A stretch of 64,000 nt of DNA from Gabonibacter massiliensis (GTDB lineage Bacteria > Bacteroidota > Bacteroidia > Bacteroidales > Marinifilaceae), in contig LN913012.1 in NCBI GenBank assembly GCA_001487125.1, forward strand, positions 415,366-479,365. Direction: 5' to 3'. The notes under the pieces are model-generated. The model was not told where the DNA came from, searched no databases, and saw only the letters and a list, made by a program, of their open reading frames with translations. Positions within the stretch are counted from its first letter, which is position 1. Each line of letters opens with the position of its first letter. Positions 47,049 through 54,878 of this stretch are shown here, piece after piece. The translations under genes and the position numbers were made by a program.

Positions 47049-47252
47049 TTATTTTTCTATAATTACTAATTGTGATAGCTCAACATCAAGGAGTTTTGCT
47101 ATCTTAATATATGTTTCCATTGTCGGTTGACAAGCATTAGTACACCACTTTGGTACAGTTGTTGGAGCACACCCTAATTGCTCAGCCAGCCATTTATTTG
47201 TTCTTTTCTTTTCCGCAAGAACAACCTTGAGTCTATTTATATCCTTATCCAT
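47049..47252 (-). CDS. XRE-family HTH regulator heading the BREX operon
   Basis: A 67-residue single-domain Cro/CI-type HTH (LAEKKRTNKWLAEQLGCAPTTVPKWCTN, then TYIKIAKLLDVELSQLV). It is the first gene after the promoter and its stop is one base from the brxP ATG (TAA-G-ATG), so it is co-transcribed and probably autoregulates the defence operon. Confidence 0.88.
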   Translation of the reverse strand: MDKDINRLKVVLAEKKRTNKWLAEQLGCAPTTVPKWCTNACQPTMETYIKIAKLLDVELSQLVIIEK

Positions 47253-47270
47253 AATAGGCTATTTAACATG

Positions 47271-47278
47271 CAAAGTTA
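47271..47278 (-). promoter_or_regulatory. -7 promoter element of the BREX operon
   Basis: On the minus strand TAACTTTG (47278-47271) matches TAnnTTTG, 18 bases before the regulator ATG. No -33 TTTG is seen at the normal distance, which would fit a regulated promoter. Confidence 0.5.
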
Positions 47279-47467
47279 ATCAAATCCTTTAATATAGAGT
47301 GTACATTCAGAACTATTTAGTAAAAAATGGAATTAAATTAGCATTTTCCCCACCCTGCGCATTTTATTTCTACCACTATACGATATAATTGGATGCGAAC
47401 CTACATCAAACAAAGATTTCCATTTACATGTTATTTTTTATTTATTCTATCAATGAATTTCACCTTT

Positions 47468-47511
47468 CAAAAAAATTATGCTGCACAAACATTATGTTTG
47501 CGCAGCATAAT
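47468..47511 (-). terminator. Terminator of hipBA
   Basis: A near-perfect 37-nt palindrome, 47475-47511, forms a stem of 10 bp, one mismatch and 7 bp. On the minus strand it is followed by a T-run (47474-47468), so it ends the hipBA transcript. Confidence 0.8.
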
Positions 47512-47623
47512 ACAAAAACCCCAATCGTTTTTTCTTATTCAATCATATATAAATCAATATTATAGATTATTTTACTTGACAATTTGGCGCATTTTCGTTT
47601 GGTAATTTGGCACACGGTAATAG

Positions 47624-48886
47624 TTATTTCAACTTATATCGTTCATCCAACACTCCGGCAAACAGCTCCATCTCTCTCTCGGAAATCCCCAATCGTGTTG
47701 CCAGTTCGCGCCATTCTTTTACAGCTTCAATCACCTCCGAAATAATCTTTTCTGCTGTTTTGCGGTTTAGCATGTAGTCTTCGCAAGCATCCAGCAAAAT
47801 ACTCAGCTCTGCTTTATTAGAGGTTGATGAAACCAGCAGACTTTGATACTCATTCAAAGTGGGGTTCATGTCGTATGCAGGAGAAAGTGTCCAACCTTTT
47901 GCTGTCAAAAGAAAACCGTGATTGCGAAAATGGTCATCGCTATTGCCAATGCAGATATTGAAAGCTATGCGGCGATAAAGTTCCTCCAGATTGTCTTCTA
48001 CATTCGTACAATTCTGGATTATGAAATCGACTATATCCAGATAGCCGTGTCTTGTAGTTGCGTTGTCGCCGTCATTGAGCCCCAATAAGGTCATGGCAGA
48101 AGCAAAATGAATCCGTTTCCCGTGTTGTGTTCTGTCAAAGCGTTGCGAAAGCAGCGTGTGATATCTTTCTCCGGTAGCAAGTACTTTAGTTTTCGCAGCA
48201 TTTACACCGGCTTTTGCGGCAAGAAGATGGCTGAAATGTTCCCAAAGTCCAGCATCGTAATCATCCTTACGTGAAGGGAATTTGGCTATATAAAGCGTTT
48301 TGTCCGAGTCTATCACACTGGCTTTGGGTCTTGCGCCACCCAATGAAGAACCCGGCTGTACGAGTTGAGCAACCCATTTCCTGTCAGGAAGAACATTCCC
48401 CTCTTCGCTTTTCTCAATTTCCGCACTGGCAGCAATCAGCTCCCTTATATCAGTCAGAGGCGGGATTTTCAACGACTCACTTATATTTATAAATTCTCCG
48501 TCTTTTGACTCCTTGAAACGGAAAGCCCCCATTCGGGAAAAGTCCTCGATACCAGTCAAAAAATCAAAAGAAGACAGTCTCCGTACCGGTCGTTTCTCTT
48601 CCATCGCAGCAATCTGCTCACGACGCAACAATAATGTCCGTCCCCAACGATCCGGCAAAGTATCAGAAAAACATCCGAATATATCTTTTTCCGGTTGTGT
48701 GTATTGCTGACCTGGATAGTTATTCAAATCATCGCTCAAAAACAAAGCTCCGTGTTTCTTCAGCCATTCATCGCTGAAAGTAAAACAATAGCTGTCCGAG
48801 CCACGAATAGATTCATAGCCTAATTCGCCAACGAGTTCTGTCTCGTTGAGCCAATCAAAATCGGCATATACATATAGTGTTTTCAT
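47624..48886 (-). CDS. hipA: HipA-family serine/threonine kinase toxin
   Basis: A 420-residue protein. An N-terminal HipA region (TLPDRWGRTLLLRR, about 76-89) is followed by the ATP-binding Gly-rich loop SSLGGARPKASV (180-191), the catalytic NICIGNSDDHFRNHGF (310-325, catalytic D317) and the metal-binding AYDMNP (D339). HipA toxins phosphorylate aminoacyl-tRNA synthetases and stop translation. The paired antitoxin gene ends 3 bases upstream. All key residues are present, so it should be active. It is island cargo next to the defence operon. Confidence 0.92.
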   Translation of the reverse strand: MKTLYVYADFDWLNETELVGELGYESIRGSDSYCFTFSDEWLKKHGALFLSDDLNNYPGQQYTQPEKDIFGCFSDTLPDRWGRTLLLRREQIAAMEEKRPVRRLSSFDFLTGIEDFSRMGAFRFKESKDGEFINISESLKIPPLTDIRELIAASAEIEKSEEGNVLPDRKWVAQLVQPGSSLGGARPKASVIDSDKTLYIAKFPSRKDDYDAGLWEHFSHLLAAKAGVNAAKTKVLATGERYHTLLSQRFDRTQHGKRIHFASAMTLLGLNDGDNATTRHGYLDIVDFIIQNCTNVEDNLEELYRRIAFNICIGNSDDHFRNHGFLLTAKGWTLSPAYDMNPTLNEYQSLLVSSTSNKAELSILLDACEDYMLNRKTAEKIISEVIEAVKEWRELATRLGISEREMELFAGVLDERYKLK

Positions 48887-48889
48887 CGT

Positions 48890-49216
48890 TTACTCCTTTT
48901 TTGAAGCTCGCCTCCTTGTCTTCAGACTCAAATCCTGCAAAGCTTTTCCCAACTTGTCTTCCTTTGCCAGCCACAGAATATCATCGTCAAGCTGTAAAGC
49001 ATATAGCACTCGCAAATAGATTCCGATTGCTACTGTCGGCACACCTTTTTCTATTCGGGATACGGTCAACGGAGAACAGGTGGCACGTTCAGCCACCTGA
49101 GCCACACTCAGATTTCTGCGCAAGCGAGCCAGTTTAATCTGCTCTCCCACAACCGACATCTTTTGCTCCAATTTTCGAGGAAGTTTGGTTCCCATTGTAT
49201 TCTTTGCCATAATCAA
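48890..49216 (-). CDS. hipB: HipB-like HTH antitoxin
   Basis: A 108-residue XRE-type protein with the HTH at about 25-75 (IKLARLRRNLSVAQVAERATCSPLTVSRIEKG) and a basic tail (KTRRRASKKE). It would neutralise HipA and repress its own promoter; a TATCTTTG -7 box lies at 49240-49233 on the minus strand. An ATG two codons in (MAKNTMG) is an alternative start. Only 3 bases separate it from hipA. Confidence 0.88.
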   Translation of the reverse strand: MIMAKNTMGTKLPRKLEQKMSVVGEQIKLARLRRNLSVAQVAERATCSPLTVSRIEKGVPTVAIGIYLRVLYALQLDDDILWLAKEDKLGKALQDLSLKTRRRASKKE

Positions 49217-49232
49217 CTCATCATATAATATG

Positions 49233-49240
49233 CAAAGATA
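49233..49240 (-). promoter_or_regulatory. -7 promoter element of hipBA
   Basis: TATCTTTG on the minus strand (49240-49233), 16 bases before the hipB ATG. Confidence 0.5.
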
Positions 49241-50014
49241 TTACTTTTTATCTATTTAATGATGTATTGCAGGTAAAAAATCACAAGATTAGAAGAAACG
49301 CTTGACCAAGTACAATATAACGGTTATACACTTTTCCAAACGAATCCTATGTTTATAAAAGTTACAGCAGCTTCCGACAACCATCTTGGGGAAAGTGTGT
49401 AAAACAAGATAATTTTGCTTTGGAGAAATATAAACGCTATTATATTGTTTATAAGTGCCAATATATCCGCACAACAAACAATATGTTCTTTGTTGCGTAA
49501 ACGCATACGATTCCTCCACACAACATATATTCAAGATTAGTTTGCCATTCAAATGAAAAACAACTTTACTTTATCCCTGTATTTATATCTACGTGAATTA
49601 AAGTAAAGCTAACAGAGGGAGAAAAAGAGATGGCTTCGCCATGACTGAGTCAAACCAGACCTCAGACTTTCTCTTTTGGCTGCGAAAATATGAGTAACCT
49701 GAGTGTGAAGATTGAGCAAAATACGACTCAAAGCAAGATTCGTCCTTGCCAAGCCACAAAAGGCAGCCAGAAAATCCGTGAACCTATCTACGATTTTGCA
49801 GCCACAATCGGAGAAATAATCACCGATATGCCTTATCTTTGCAAAACGGAGATTTAAGAGCAAAAGTGAGCGATTTTTCTCTTTTTCCCTTCGTTTGAAG
49901 ACAAACTAAGGTTAAAAGTGTTAAATCTTCGATTTTCAGCGAAAAAACAAGTAATTTTTTGAGCATTCTATCATTTATATTGTAAACTACTGATAATCAA
50001 TTATTATAATATGC

Positions 50015-50029
50015 TGCATCGGCAAATAA
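50015..50029 (+). repeat. Right attachment-site copy
   Basis: TGCATCGGCAAATAA repeats the mnmE terminal codons (CIGK-stop) with two synonymous differences from 33881-33895. No coding sequence precedes it, so it is best explained as the displaced attachment core. Confidence 0.65.
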
Positions 50030-50330
50030 CCTCATGGTATTGAATTGAAGAGGAGTGAAAGACGTCGGTTAAAGACGGGGTATGTTATCGCTAAGGTTTA
50101 AAATATGGATAAGGGGTGTTTGAGTTTATAGGGTAGATGTAAATGTTAGAATCGGTGAGGGGTATAGATCGTGTGAGCAAGTGTTTTTATGTTTCCGGTC
50201 TTCTCGTTTGCTGGTCGTTTCTCGGATTTAGTGTATGAGAGGGAGAGGGCGATTTCGTGGTTTTGATACTGAAATTAATTATTCGCGTTCAATCTCGATT
50301 GCAAGACCTGTAATTAACATATGGATGTTG

Positions 50331-50338
50331 TACATTTG
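50331..50338 (+). promoter_or_regulatory. -7 promoter element of the AraC gene
   Basis: TACATTTG matches TAnnTTTG, 39 bases before the ATG. Confidence 0.5.
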
Positions 50339-50377
50339 TGGCGTTTACTAAATTACAAAAGGACGATAACAGATTGA

Positions 50378-51214
50378 ATGAGTGATATCTTTCATATATA
50401 TACCGATATTTCATTTCTTCCCGTAAATGAACACGAAGCATACTTGAAGGAGGGATTCGGCGGGATTTGTACTGCGGGCACAGCGATAATAGAGGTTTTT
50501 TCGGTGCGTCGCCAAATATCCAAAAATGATATTGTGACGATTTTACCGTTGCAATTGGCATCGATCCACCAGATCAGCGACGACTTTTCCATGACCTTTT
50601 TTAAAGTCGATAAAGTCATGTTTTTAGATATAATGAGTGGTTTGGGTAAAATAACTCCTGACTTTTTCTTTTATATGCGGAAAAATTTTGTGTACGCTTT
50701 AAATGATGGGGAGACCCAACGGTTCCTCGGTTTTTGTCATGTACTTGCTTTCAGAGGTCGCAATGACGATCCTGTTTTTTGCCGGGAGACGATTTTGCAT
50801 TTGCTGAGAATCTACTACTGGGATTTTTATGTATACTTTCAAAGGAGGACGGGCGATAGCAAGAATCCTCCTCTGAATTCCAATAAGGAGAATATTGCCT
50901 TTAAGTTTGCCATGTTGGTTTCCGAACATTATAGTTTACACCGGGAGATTGCCTTTTATGCTGATAAGTTGTGTATATCTCCTGTGTACCTGACCAAGGT
51001 CGTTCAAGAGATGAACGGTCAGTCTCCTTATAAGGTGATTGCAGATTATGTGATTGTGGAAATAAAGATGTTACTCAGAAATCCGAACTTTGGAATAAAA
51101 GATGTGGTCGGAAAGACCGGTTTTTCCAACCAATCTTCGTTGAGTCGTTTTTTTCGCCAGCATACGGGGATGTCCCCGTCGGAATATCGACGTACCGTCC
51201 ATGTCATACGCTAA
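50378..51214 (+). CDS. AraC-family transcriptional regulator
   Basis: A 278-residue protein. The N-terminal 160 residues form a cupin-like sensor region without a named ligand. The C-terminal two-HTH AraC domain is clear: AFYADKLCISPVYLTKVVQEMNGQSPYKVIADYVIVEIKMLL, then GIKDVVGKTGFSNQSSLSRFFRQHTGMSPSEYRR. It precedes a hybrid kinase gene on the same strand by 42 bases, and the two may be co-transcribed. Confidence 0.9.
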   Translation: MSDIFHIYTDISFLPVNEHEAYLKEGFGGICTAGTAIIEVFSVRRQISKNDIVTILPLQLASIHQISDDFSMTFFKVDKVMFLDIMSGLGKITPDFFFYMRKNFVYALNDGETQRFLGFCHVLAFRGRNDDPVFCRETILHLLRIYYWDFYVYFQRRTGDSKNPPLNSNKENIAFKFAMLVSEHYSLHREIAFYADKLCISPVYLTKVVQEMNGQSPYKVIADYVIVEIKMLLRNPNFGIKDVVGKTGFSNQSSLSRFFRQHTGMSPSEYRRTVHVIR

Positions 51215-51256
51215 ACGAGAAATAGGCGACATGATATAGCATAAAAAGATTATAAC

Positions 51257-51832
51257 ATGAAACAAAACGAAATGATCCCTGTCGAAAAAGAGGAAAAGTC
51301 TTTAGAAGTAGAGTTCTCCGAATTATTGACGGAACAAATCCTGTTCCCGGAGAGCGTTTATGTCCATTTGCCGATGGGGGTTGAAATTTATGATGTAAAG
51401 GGTGTTTTGCGTGGTATCAACTATCGGGCACAACATATGTACGGAATCGATGACTTACGTGCGGTGATAGGCAAGGTCAATCTTTTCGACAGTCCTTATG
51501 TCGATGAACAACTTAAGATGAGGATTCGGTCGGGAGAGGATATTGTGCTGGAGTTCGAGTATGATTTCGACCGGGTGAACAGGGAATATTTCTCGACCCG
51601 TAATAAAAATACGATTATTTACGAAGTTAAGGTTGTTGCCATACGGAATAAAAAAGGAACTATTCTCGGGCATATGTTGCTTACCAATGATGAACGGCAA
51701 CGAAGGAGGCTGAGTTCCGTACCGAGGAAGGTAAAAAAAATTTGGAAATGGCCATGGATGCCGCCCATATGTCTTCTTGGGTATACGATGTACAGAGGGA
51801 AGTTTTTAGTCCCTTGCATGGAGATACGATAG
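51257..51832 (+). pseudogene. N-terminal PAS part of the hybrid kinase, separated by a frameshift
   Basis: The first 150 or so codons (MKQNEMIPVEKEEKSLEVEF to HMLLTNDERQRRR) form a PAS-type region with VHLPMGVEIYDVKG. After about 51695 this frame turns into a nonsensical Arg/Trp-rich tail, while the next frame reads EAEFRTEEGKKNLEMAMDAAHMSSW straight into the kinase. A one-base shift in the stretch around 51690-51710 therefore separates the two parts. Whether it is a true mutation or a sequence error cannot be told. Confidence 0.7.
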
Positions 51833-53976
51833 TTGAGGATGCCATGTCGTTGGAAGAGTTACAAAAGATATTGCACCCTCAAGACCGTATGCCGTTGGAG
51901 CAGCTTTTCAGACAATTGATAAACCGGGAGATTTTATATGGACAGATAACTTTGCGTTTCTATCATAAACGGAAGCAGCAATATCGCCATTACGAGAGCC
52001 GGATGCGGCTTTCCTCCGAGCTCCGGGGTAAATTACTTATCGTGGGCACTCAACTCGATGTGACGGAAAGAATACAAATGGCTAAACGGGCGGAAGGCTT
52101 GATTGCAAAACGGGAATTGGCTATGCGGGTTAGTAATATCGTTCATTGGGATTTCGATGTACGGATTCAGAAATTCGAATCTTATAACGATCCTGTTAAC
52201 GATTATGCTTCCGACAAGCTATTGACGATTGCGGAGTATTTGAACGTAATTCATCCCGAAGACCAGTCATTGGCCTACGATACCATACAATCCATGTCGT
52301 TGGGTAAGGAGCTCAATATTAATTTTACCTGTCGTATGCAAACGAAACATGATGATTCGTGGCAATATTGTAACATTATAGGGGTACCTTTCGAGTATGG
52401 TGAGAGTGGTGAGGTTATCCGGTTTACCGGATTCCGGCAAAATATCTCGAAACTTCACCATTTGAACGAAGAGTTGAAGGAACGGAATTATAAAATGGAA
52501 TTGACGTTTAAAACGGTGGGTATGTCTTACTGGGATTTCGATGTGGAGAGTAAACAATACCGTGCGTTTAATGATCCGGTCAACGATTTTCACCCGGATA
52601 AGGTGATTTGGCCGGAAGACTATGTGAATGCGGCCCATCCGGATGATATGGAGCGTGTTAAAAAGAATATTGAAAGTATGCTTCAACGAATCGATAAAGA
52701 ATTCAGTTTCCAATACCGTTCCAAAACCAAATGGGATCAGGAGTGGCAGACTCTTATTATTACCGGTATTCCTGTTGAAAAGAATAAAAAAGGGCGTATA
52801 ACCCGTTATACCGGTATTGCTTTCAATAATACGAAATGGGAAAAAATGACTCGGGAATTAGTGGAGATGAAAGAAAAAGCAGAGCTTTCCGATCGGCTTA
52901 AATCCGCCTTTTTAGCCAATATGAGTCATGAAATACGTACTCCTTTGAATGCTATCGTCGGATTTTCCGAATTGATGGTGAGTTGTGATGACCCAGCCGA
53001 AAAAGAGGAATATATGAGTATAATCGACTCCAACAATGAATTGTTATTGCGGTTGATTAACGATATCTTGGATCTTTCGAAAATCGAGTCCGGTATCCTC
53101 GAGCGTAAAAGAGAGAGGTTCGATTTGGCGAAGGTGTGTAATGAATTATATCTGATGATCCAGTCGAAGATTACTAATCCGAATGTCGAATTCCGGATGG
53201 ATAAGGGACCGGAATGTCAGGTTTTTTTAGATCGAAACCGTTTGAAACAGGTCTGGATGAATTACCTGACTAATGCGGTCAAATGTACCAGATCAGGGTA
53301 CATAAAGATGGGATATTCTGTCGAAAGGGGAGGTGTTCGTATATATGTTGAAGATACGGGTGCGGGCATTTTAAAGGAGTTACAGGACCGGGTGTTTTGT
53401 CGTTTCCAGAAACTCAATGAGTTTGCGCAGGGGACGGGGTTAGGGTTGGCTATTTCCCGAGCCATTGTCGAGGCTGCGGGTGGAGAAGTGGGATTTACTT
53501 CCGAGTATGGGGTCGGATCGACATTTTGGGCTTGGTTGCCATGCGAGATCGAGATACGGGAGAATACCGATTGGACAGATCGACAGCTTACAGGACAACG
53601 ATCCATTCTTAATACGGGCGATGAAAAAGAGTTGAAGATCTTAGTTGCTGAAGACAATGACGGTAACTATTTGTTGGTGGAACGTATCCTTAAAGATTAT
53701 ACTCTTACCCGGGTGTTGAATGGTGTAGATGCCGTAAAGAAGATCCTCGAAGAGAAGTTTGATCTTGTTTTTATGGATTTAAAGATGCCGATCATGGGAG
53801 GTTTGGAAGCCACGCGCAAAATCCGTGAATTCAATACCCAAATTCCGATTGTTGCTCTTACGGCTAATGCTTTTGATTCCGATCGAGTTAGTGCTATTGA
53901 GGCGGGATGTAATGCTTTCCTTGCAAAACCCGTGAAAAGGAGTCAGTTGCTCGAACTATTTTCAAAAAAATGGTAA
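51742..53976 (+). CDS. Hybrid histidine kinase (PAS-PAS-PAS-HisKA-HATPase-receiver), N-terminus frameshifted
   Basis: 744 residues counted from the ATG at 51742. There are three PAS-like regions (about 1-120, 125-245, 250-375), the last two with the repeated pattern WDFDV...NDPVNDx. HisKA has H396 in NMSHEIRTPLNA, HATPase has VEDTGAGI and GTGLGL, and the receiver has D679 in LVFMDLKMPIMGG. It has no membrane helix, so it is cytoplasmic. It closely resembles the kinase at 4571-7726 from HisKA onward. Together with the upstream PAS fragment the intact ancestor was about 906 residues. Confidence 0.88.
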   Translation: MEMAMDAAHMSSWVYDVQREVFSPLHGDTIVEDAMSLEELQKILHPQDRMPLEQLFRQLINREILYGQITLRFYHKRKQQYRHYESRMRLSSELRGKLLIVGTQLDVTERIQMAKRAEGLIAKRELAMRVSNIVHWDFDVRIQKFESYNDPVNDYASDKLLTIAEYLNVIHPEDQSLAYDTIQSMSLGKELNINFTCRMQTKHDDSWQYCNIIGVPFEYGESGEVIRFTGFRQNISKLHHLNEELKERNYKMELTFKTVGMSYWDFDVESKQYRAFNDPVNDFHPDKVIWPEDYVNAAHPDDMERVKKNIESMLQRIDKEFSFQYRSKTKWDQEWQTLIITGIPVEKNKKGRITRYTGIAFNNTKWEKMTRELVEMKEKAELSDRLKSAFLANMSHEIRTPLNAIVGFSELMVSCDDPAEKEEYMSIIDSNNELLLRLINDILDLSKIESGILERKRERFDLAKVCNELYLMIQSKITNPNVEFRMDKGPECQVFLDRNRLKQVWMNYLTNAVKCTRSGYIKMGYSVERGGVRIYVEDTGAGILKELQDRVFCRFQKLNEFAQGTGLGLAISRAIVEAAGGEVGFTSEYGVGSTFWAWLPCEIEIRENTDWTDRQLTGQRSILNTGDEKELKILVAEDNDGNYLLVERILKDYTLTRVLNGVDAVKKILEEKFDLVFMDLKMPIMGGLEATRKIREFNTQIPIVALTANAFDSDRVSAIEAGCNAFLAKPVKRSQLLELFSKKW

Positions 53977-54079
53977 GTGGTGATATACAAGTTAAGAAGG
54001 ACGAATTGTGTCGTCCTGGAGAAGAAGCTGAAAATAATTGACGGTTTGTAATTGTTTTTCCAAGCTTATTCATTTATTG

Positions 54080-54110
54080 AAAGTAGGGTTATTCATGGCC
54101 CTACTTTTTT
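54080..54110 (+). terminator. Terminator after the hybrid kinase
   Basis: AAAGTAGGG (54080-54088) pairs with CCCTACTTT (54099-54107), running into six T. It lies before the ECF sigma promoter, which also shows that the sigma gene does not start at the upstream in-frame ATG at 54038. Confidence 0.85.
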
Positions 54111-54121
54111 GTGTCGTATTT

Positions 54122-54152
54122 TTTGGATATTTGCAATATATGTTTATTTTTG
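54122..54152 (+). promoter_or_regulatory. Promoter of the second ECF sigma gene
   Basis: TTTG (54122-54125), a 19-base spacer and TATTTTTG (54145-54152) match the Bacteroidota housekeeping consensus. It leaves a leader of about 95 nt before the ATG at 54254. Confidence 0.75.
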
Positions 54153-54253
54153 GATTTTCAATCTGGAATAAATTTTTAGGAAAAGAAAAACAAAAGGGTC
54201 AGCTCAAAGGTTATTTGTGTGTCAAATGTGAATTCACGTTTATAGATAGTTGG

Positions 54254-54853
54254 ATGATTAACAGTTATTCAGATGATAAGGAACTGCAATGTTCTTTGAG
54301 AAGGGGTACGATTTCAGCTTTCGTGTATATCTACACCACGTATTACGATGCGTTATTAAATTATGCTGATCGTTTGTTAAATGATGTGGAAACAGCCCGG
54401 GATGTGGTTCAACAGGTATACTATAAGATCTGGGAAGGCCGGGCCGCATTGGCAATTACTCTTTCCGTTAAGGCCTATCTTTTTAAATCGGTTTATTATG
54501 GTAGCCTGAATACGTTGGCTCATAAAAAAAATGTTAAGAAATACGAACGGGAACAATTGTCGGATTTCTATTTTTCTACTATCATACAGTCGCCGGAGGT
54601 TGAAATGGAATTATGGTCATCCGATATCGGCCGGGCTTTGCAGGAGGCTATAGATTCTTTACCGGAGAGATGCCGGGAAGTATTTTTATTGAGCAAGGTA
54701 GAAGGATTGAAAAACAGGGAAATTGCCGAGCGGTTAAATATTTCCGAAAAGACCGTGGAACGTCATATGTCTATAGCATTGAGTAAGTTAAGAGAAGATT
54801 TAGATTGGTTACTTCAGTTGATTTTGTTTTTTTCTTTTTTTCATTGGGGGTAA
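54254..54853 (+). CDS. ECF RNA polymerase sigma factor (second Sus locus)
   Basis: 199 residues counted from the ATG at 54254 (MINSYSDDKELQCSLRRGT). The longer frame upstream would cover the promoter and a terminator, so it is not used. Region 2 (ARDVVQQVYYKIWEGRA) and region 4 (PERCREVFLLSKVEGLKNREIAERLNISEKTVERHMSIAL) are clear. A hydrophobic tail ends the protein. A FecR gene follows after 25 bases. Confidence 0.9.
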   Translation: MINSYSDDKELQCSLRRGTISAFVYIYTTYYDALLNYADRLLNDVETARDVVQQVYYKIWEGRAALAITLSVKAYLFKSVYYGSLNTLAHKKNVKKYEREQLSDFYFSTIIQSPEVEMELWSSDIGRALQEAIDSLPERCREVFLLSKVEGLKNREIAERLNISEKTVERHMSIALSKLREDLDWLLQLILFFSFFHWG

Positions 54854-54878
54854 AATCATTTTTAACTGTCTTTGGGGC

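Larger units (their letters stand above)
47253..47623. other. AT-rich gap between the BREX operon and hipA
   Basis: A 371-bp non-coding stretch with the BREX promoter on its left and the hipBA terminator on its right. The middle shows no gene; a 70-codon frame at 47393 overlaps the terminator palindrome and is rejected. Confidence 0.6.
33881..50029. mobile_element. Genomic island integrated at the 3' end of mnmE (BREX type 4 and hipBA cargo)
   Basis: The left boundary is the mnmE terminal segment TGCATCGGTAAATGA (33881-33895). A near-copy, TGCATCGGCAAATAA, lies at 50015-50029 outside any gene. The two copies share 13 of 15 bases and both encode CIGK-stop. The interior is visibly more AT-rich than the flanks and carries defence and toxin-antitoxin genes plus remnants of mobile-element genes. 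The mnmE (thdF/trmE) 3' end is a known integration site for SGI1-type islands in other phyla. No integrase remains in the window, so the island looks fixed by deletion. The boundaries are inferred. Confidence 0.7.
49217..50377. other. Right end of the island and chromosomal junction, no convincing gene
   Basis: A 1.16-kb stretch between hipB and the AraC gene. It contains an inverted repeat CTTTACTTTA (49564-49573) with TAAAGTAAAG (49599-49608), a small hairpin around 49631-49645, a 55-codon plus-strand frame (49690-49857, MSNLSVKIEQNTTQSK) with no recognisable family, the right attachment copy (50015-50029) and a TACATTTG -7 box (50331-50338) for the AraC gene. The small frame may be a remnant of an island gene. 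Confidence 0.5.

Noticed and set aside
34944..47252. Classification as a plain Dnd or Ssp phosphorothioation system
   Set aside because: There is no DndA/DndD/DndE or SspB/SspD. PglZ, BrxC and BrxL are present, so BREX type 4 is the better name; only individual parts are Dnd-like.
47393..47605. 70-codon frame between the BREX operon and hipA
   Set aside because: It runs through the hipBA terminator palindrome and has unlikely composition.
49690..49857. 55-codon plus-strand frame near the right island end
   Set aside because: No family recognised and no good promoter; kept only as a possible remnant within the intergenic description.
33881..50029. CRISPR array in the defence island
   Set aside because: No regularly spaced repeats were found; the only repeats are the attachment copies and the TTGAC group.
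54038..54253. N-terminal membrane-like extension of the second ECF sigma factor
   Set aside because: The extension covers a strong terminator (54080-54110) and a promoter (54122-54152), and sigma factors do not carry such an extension.
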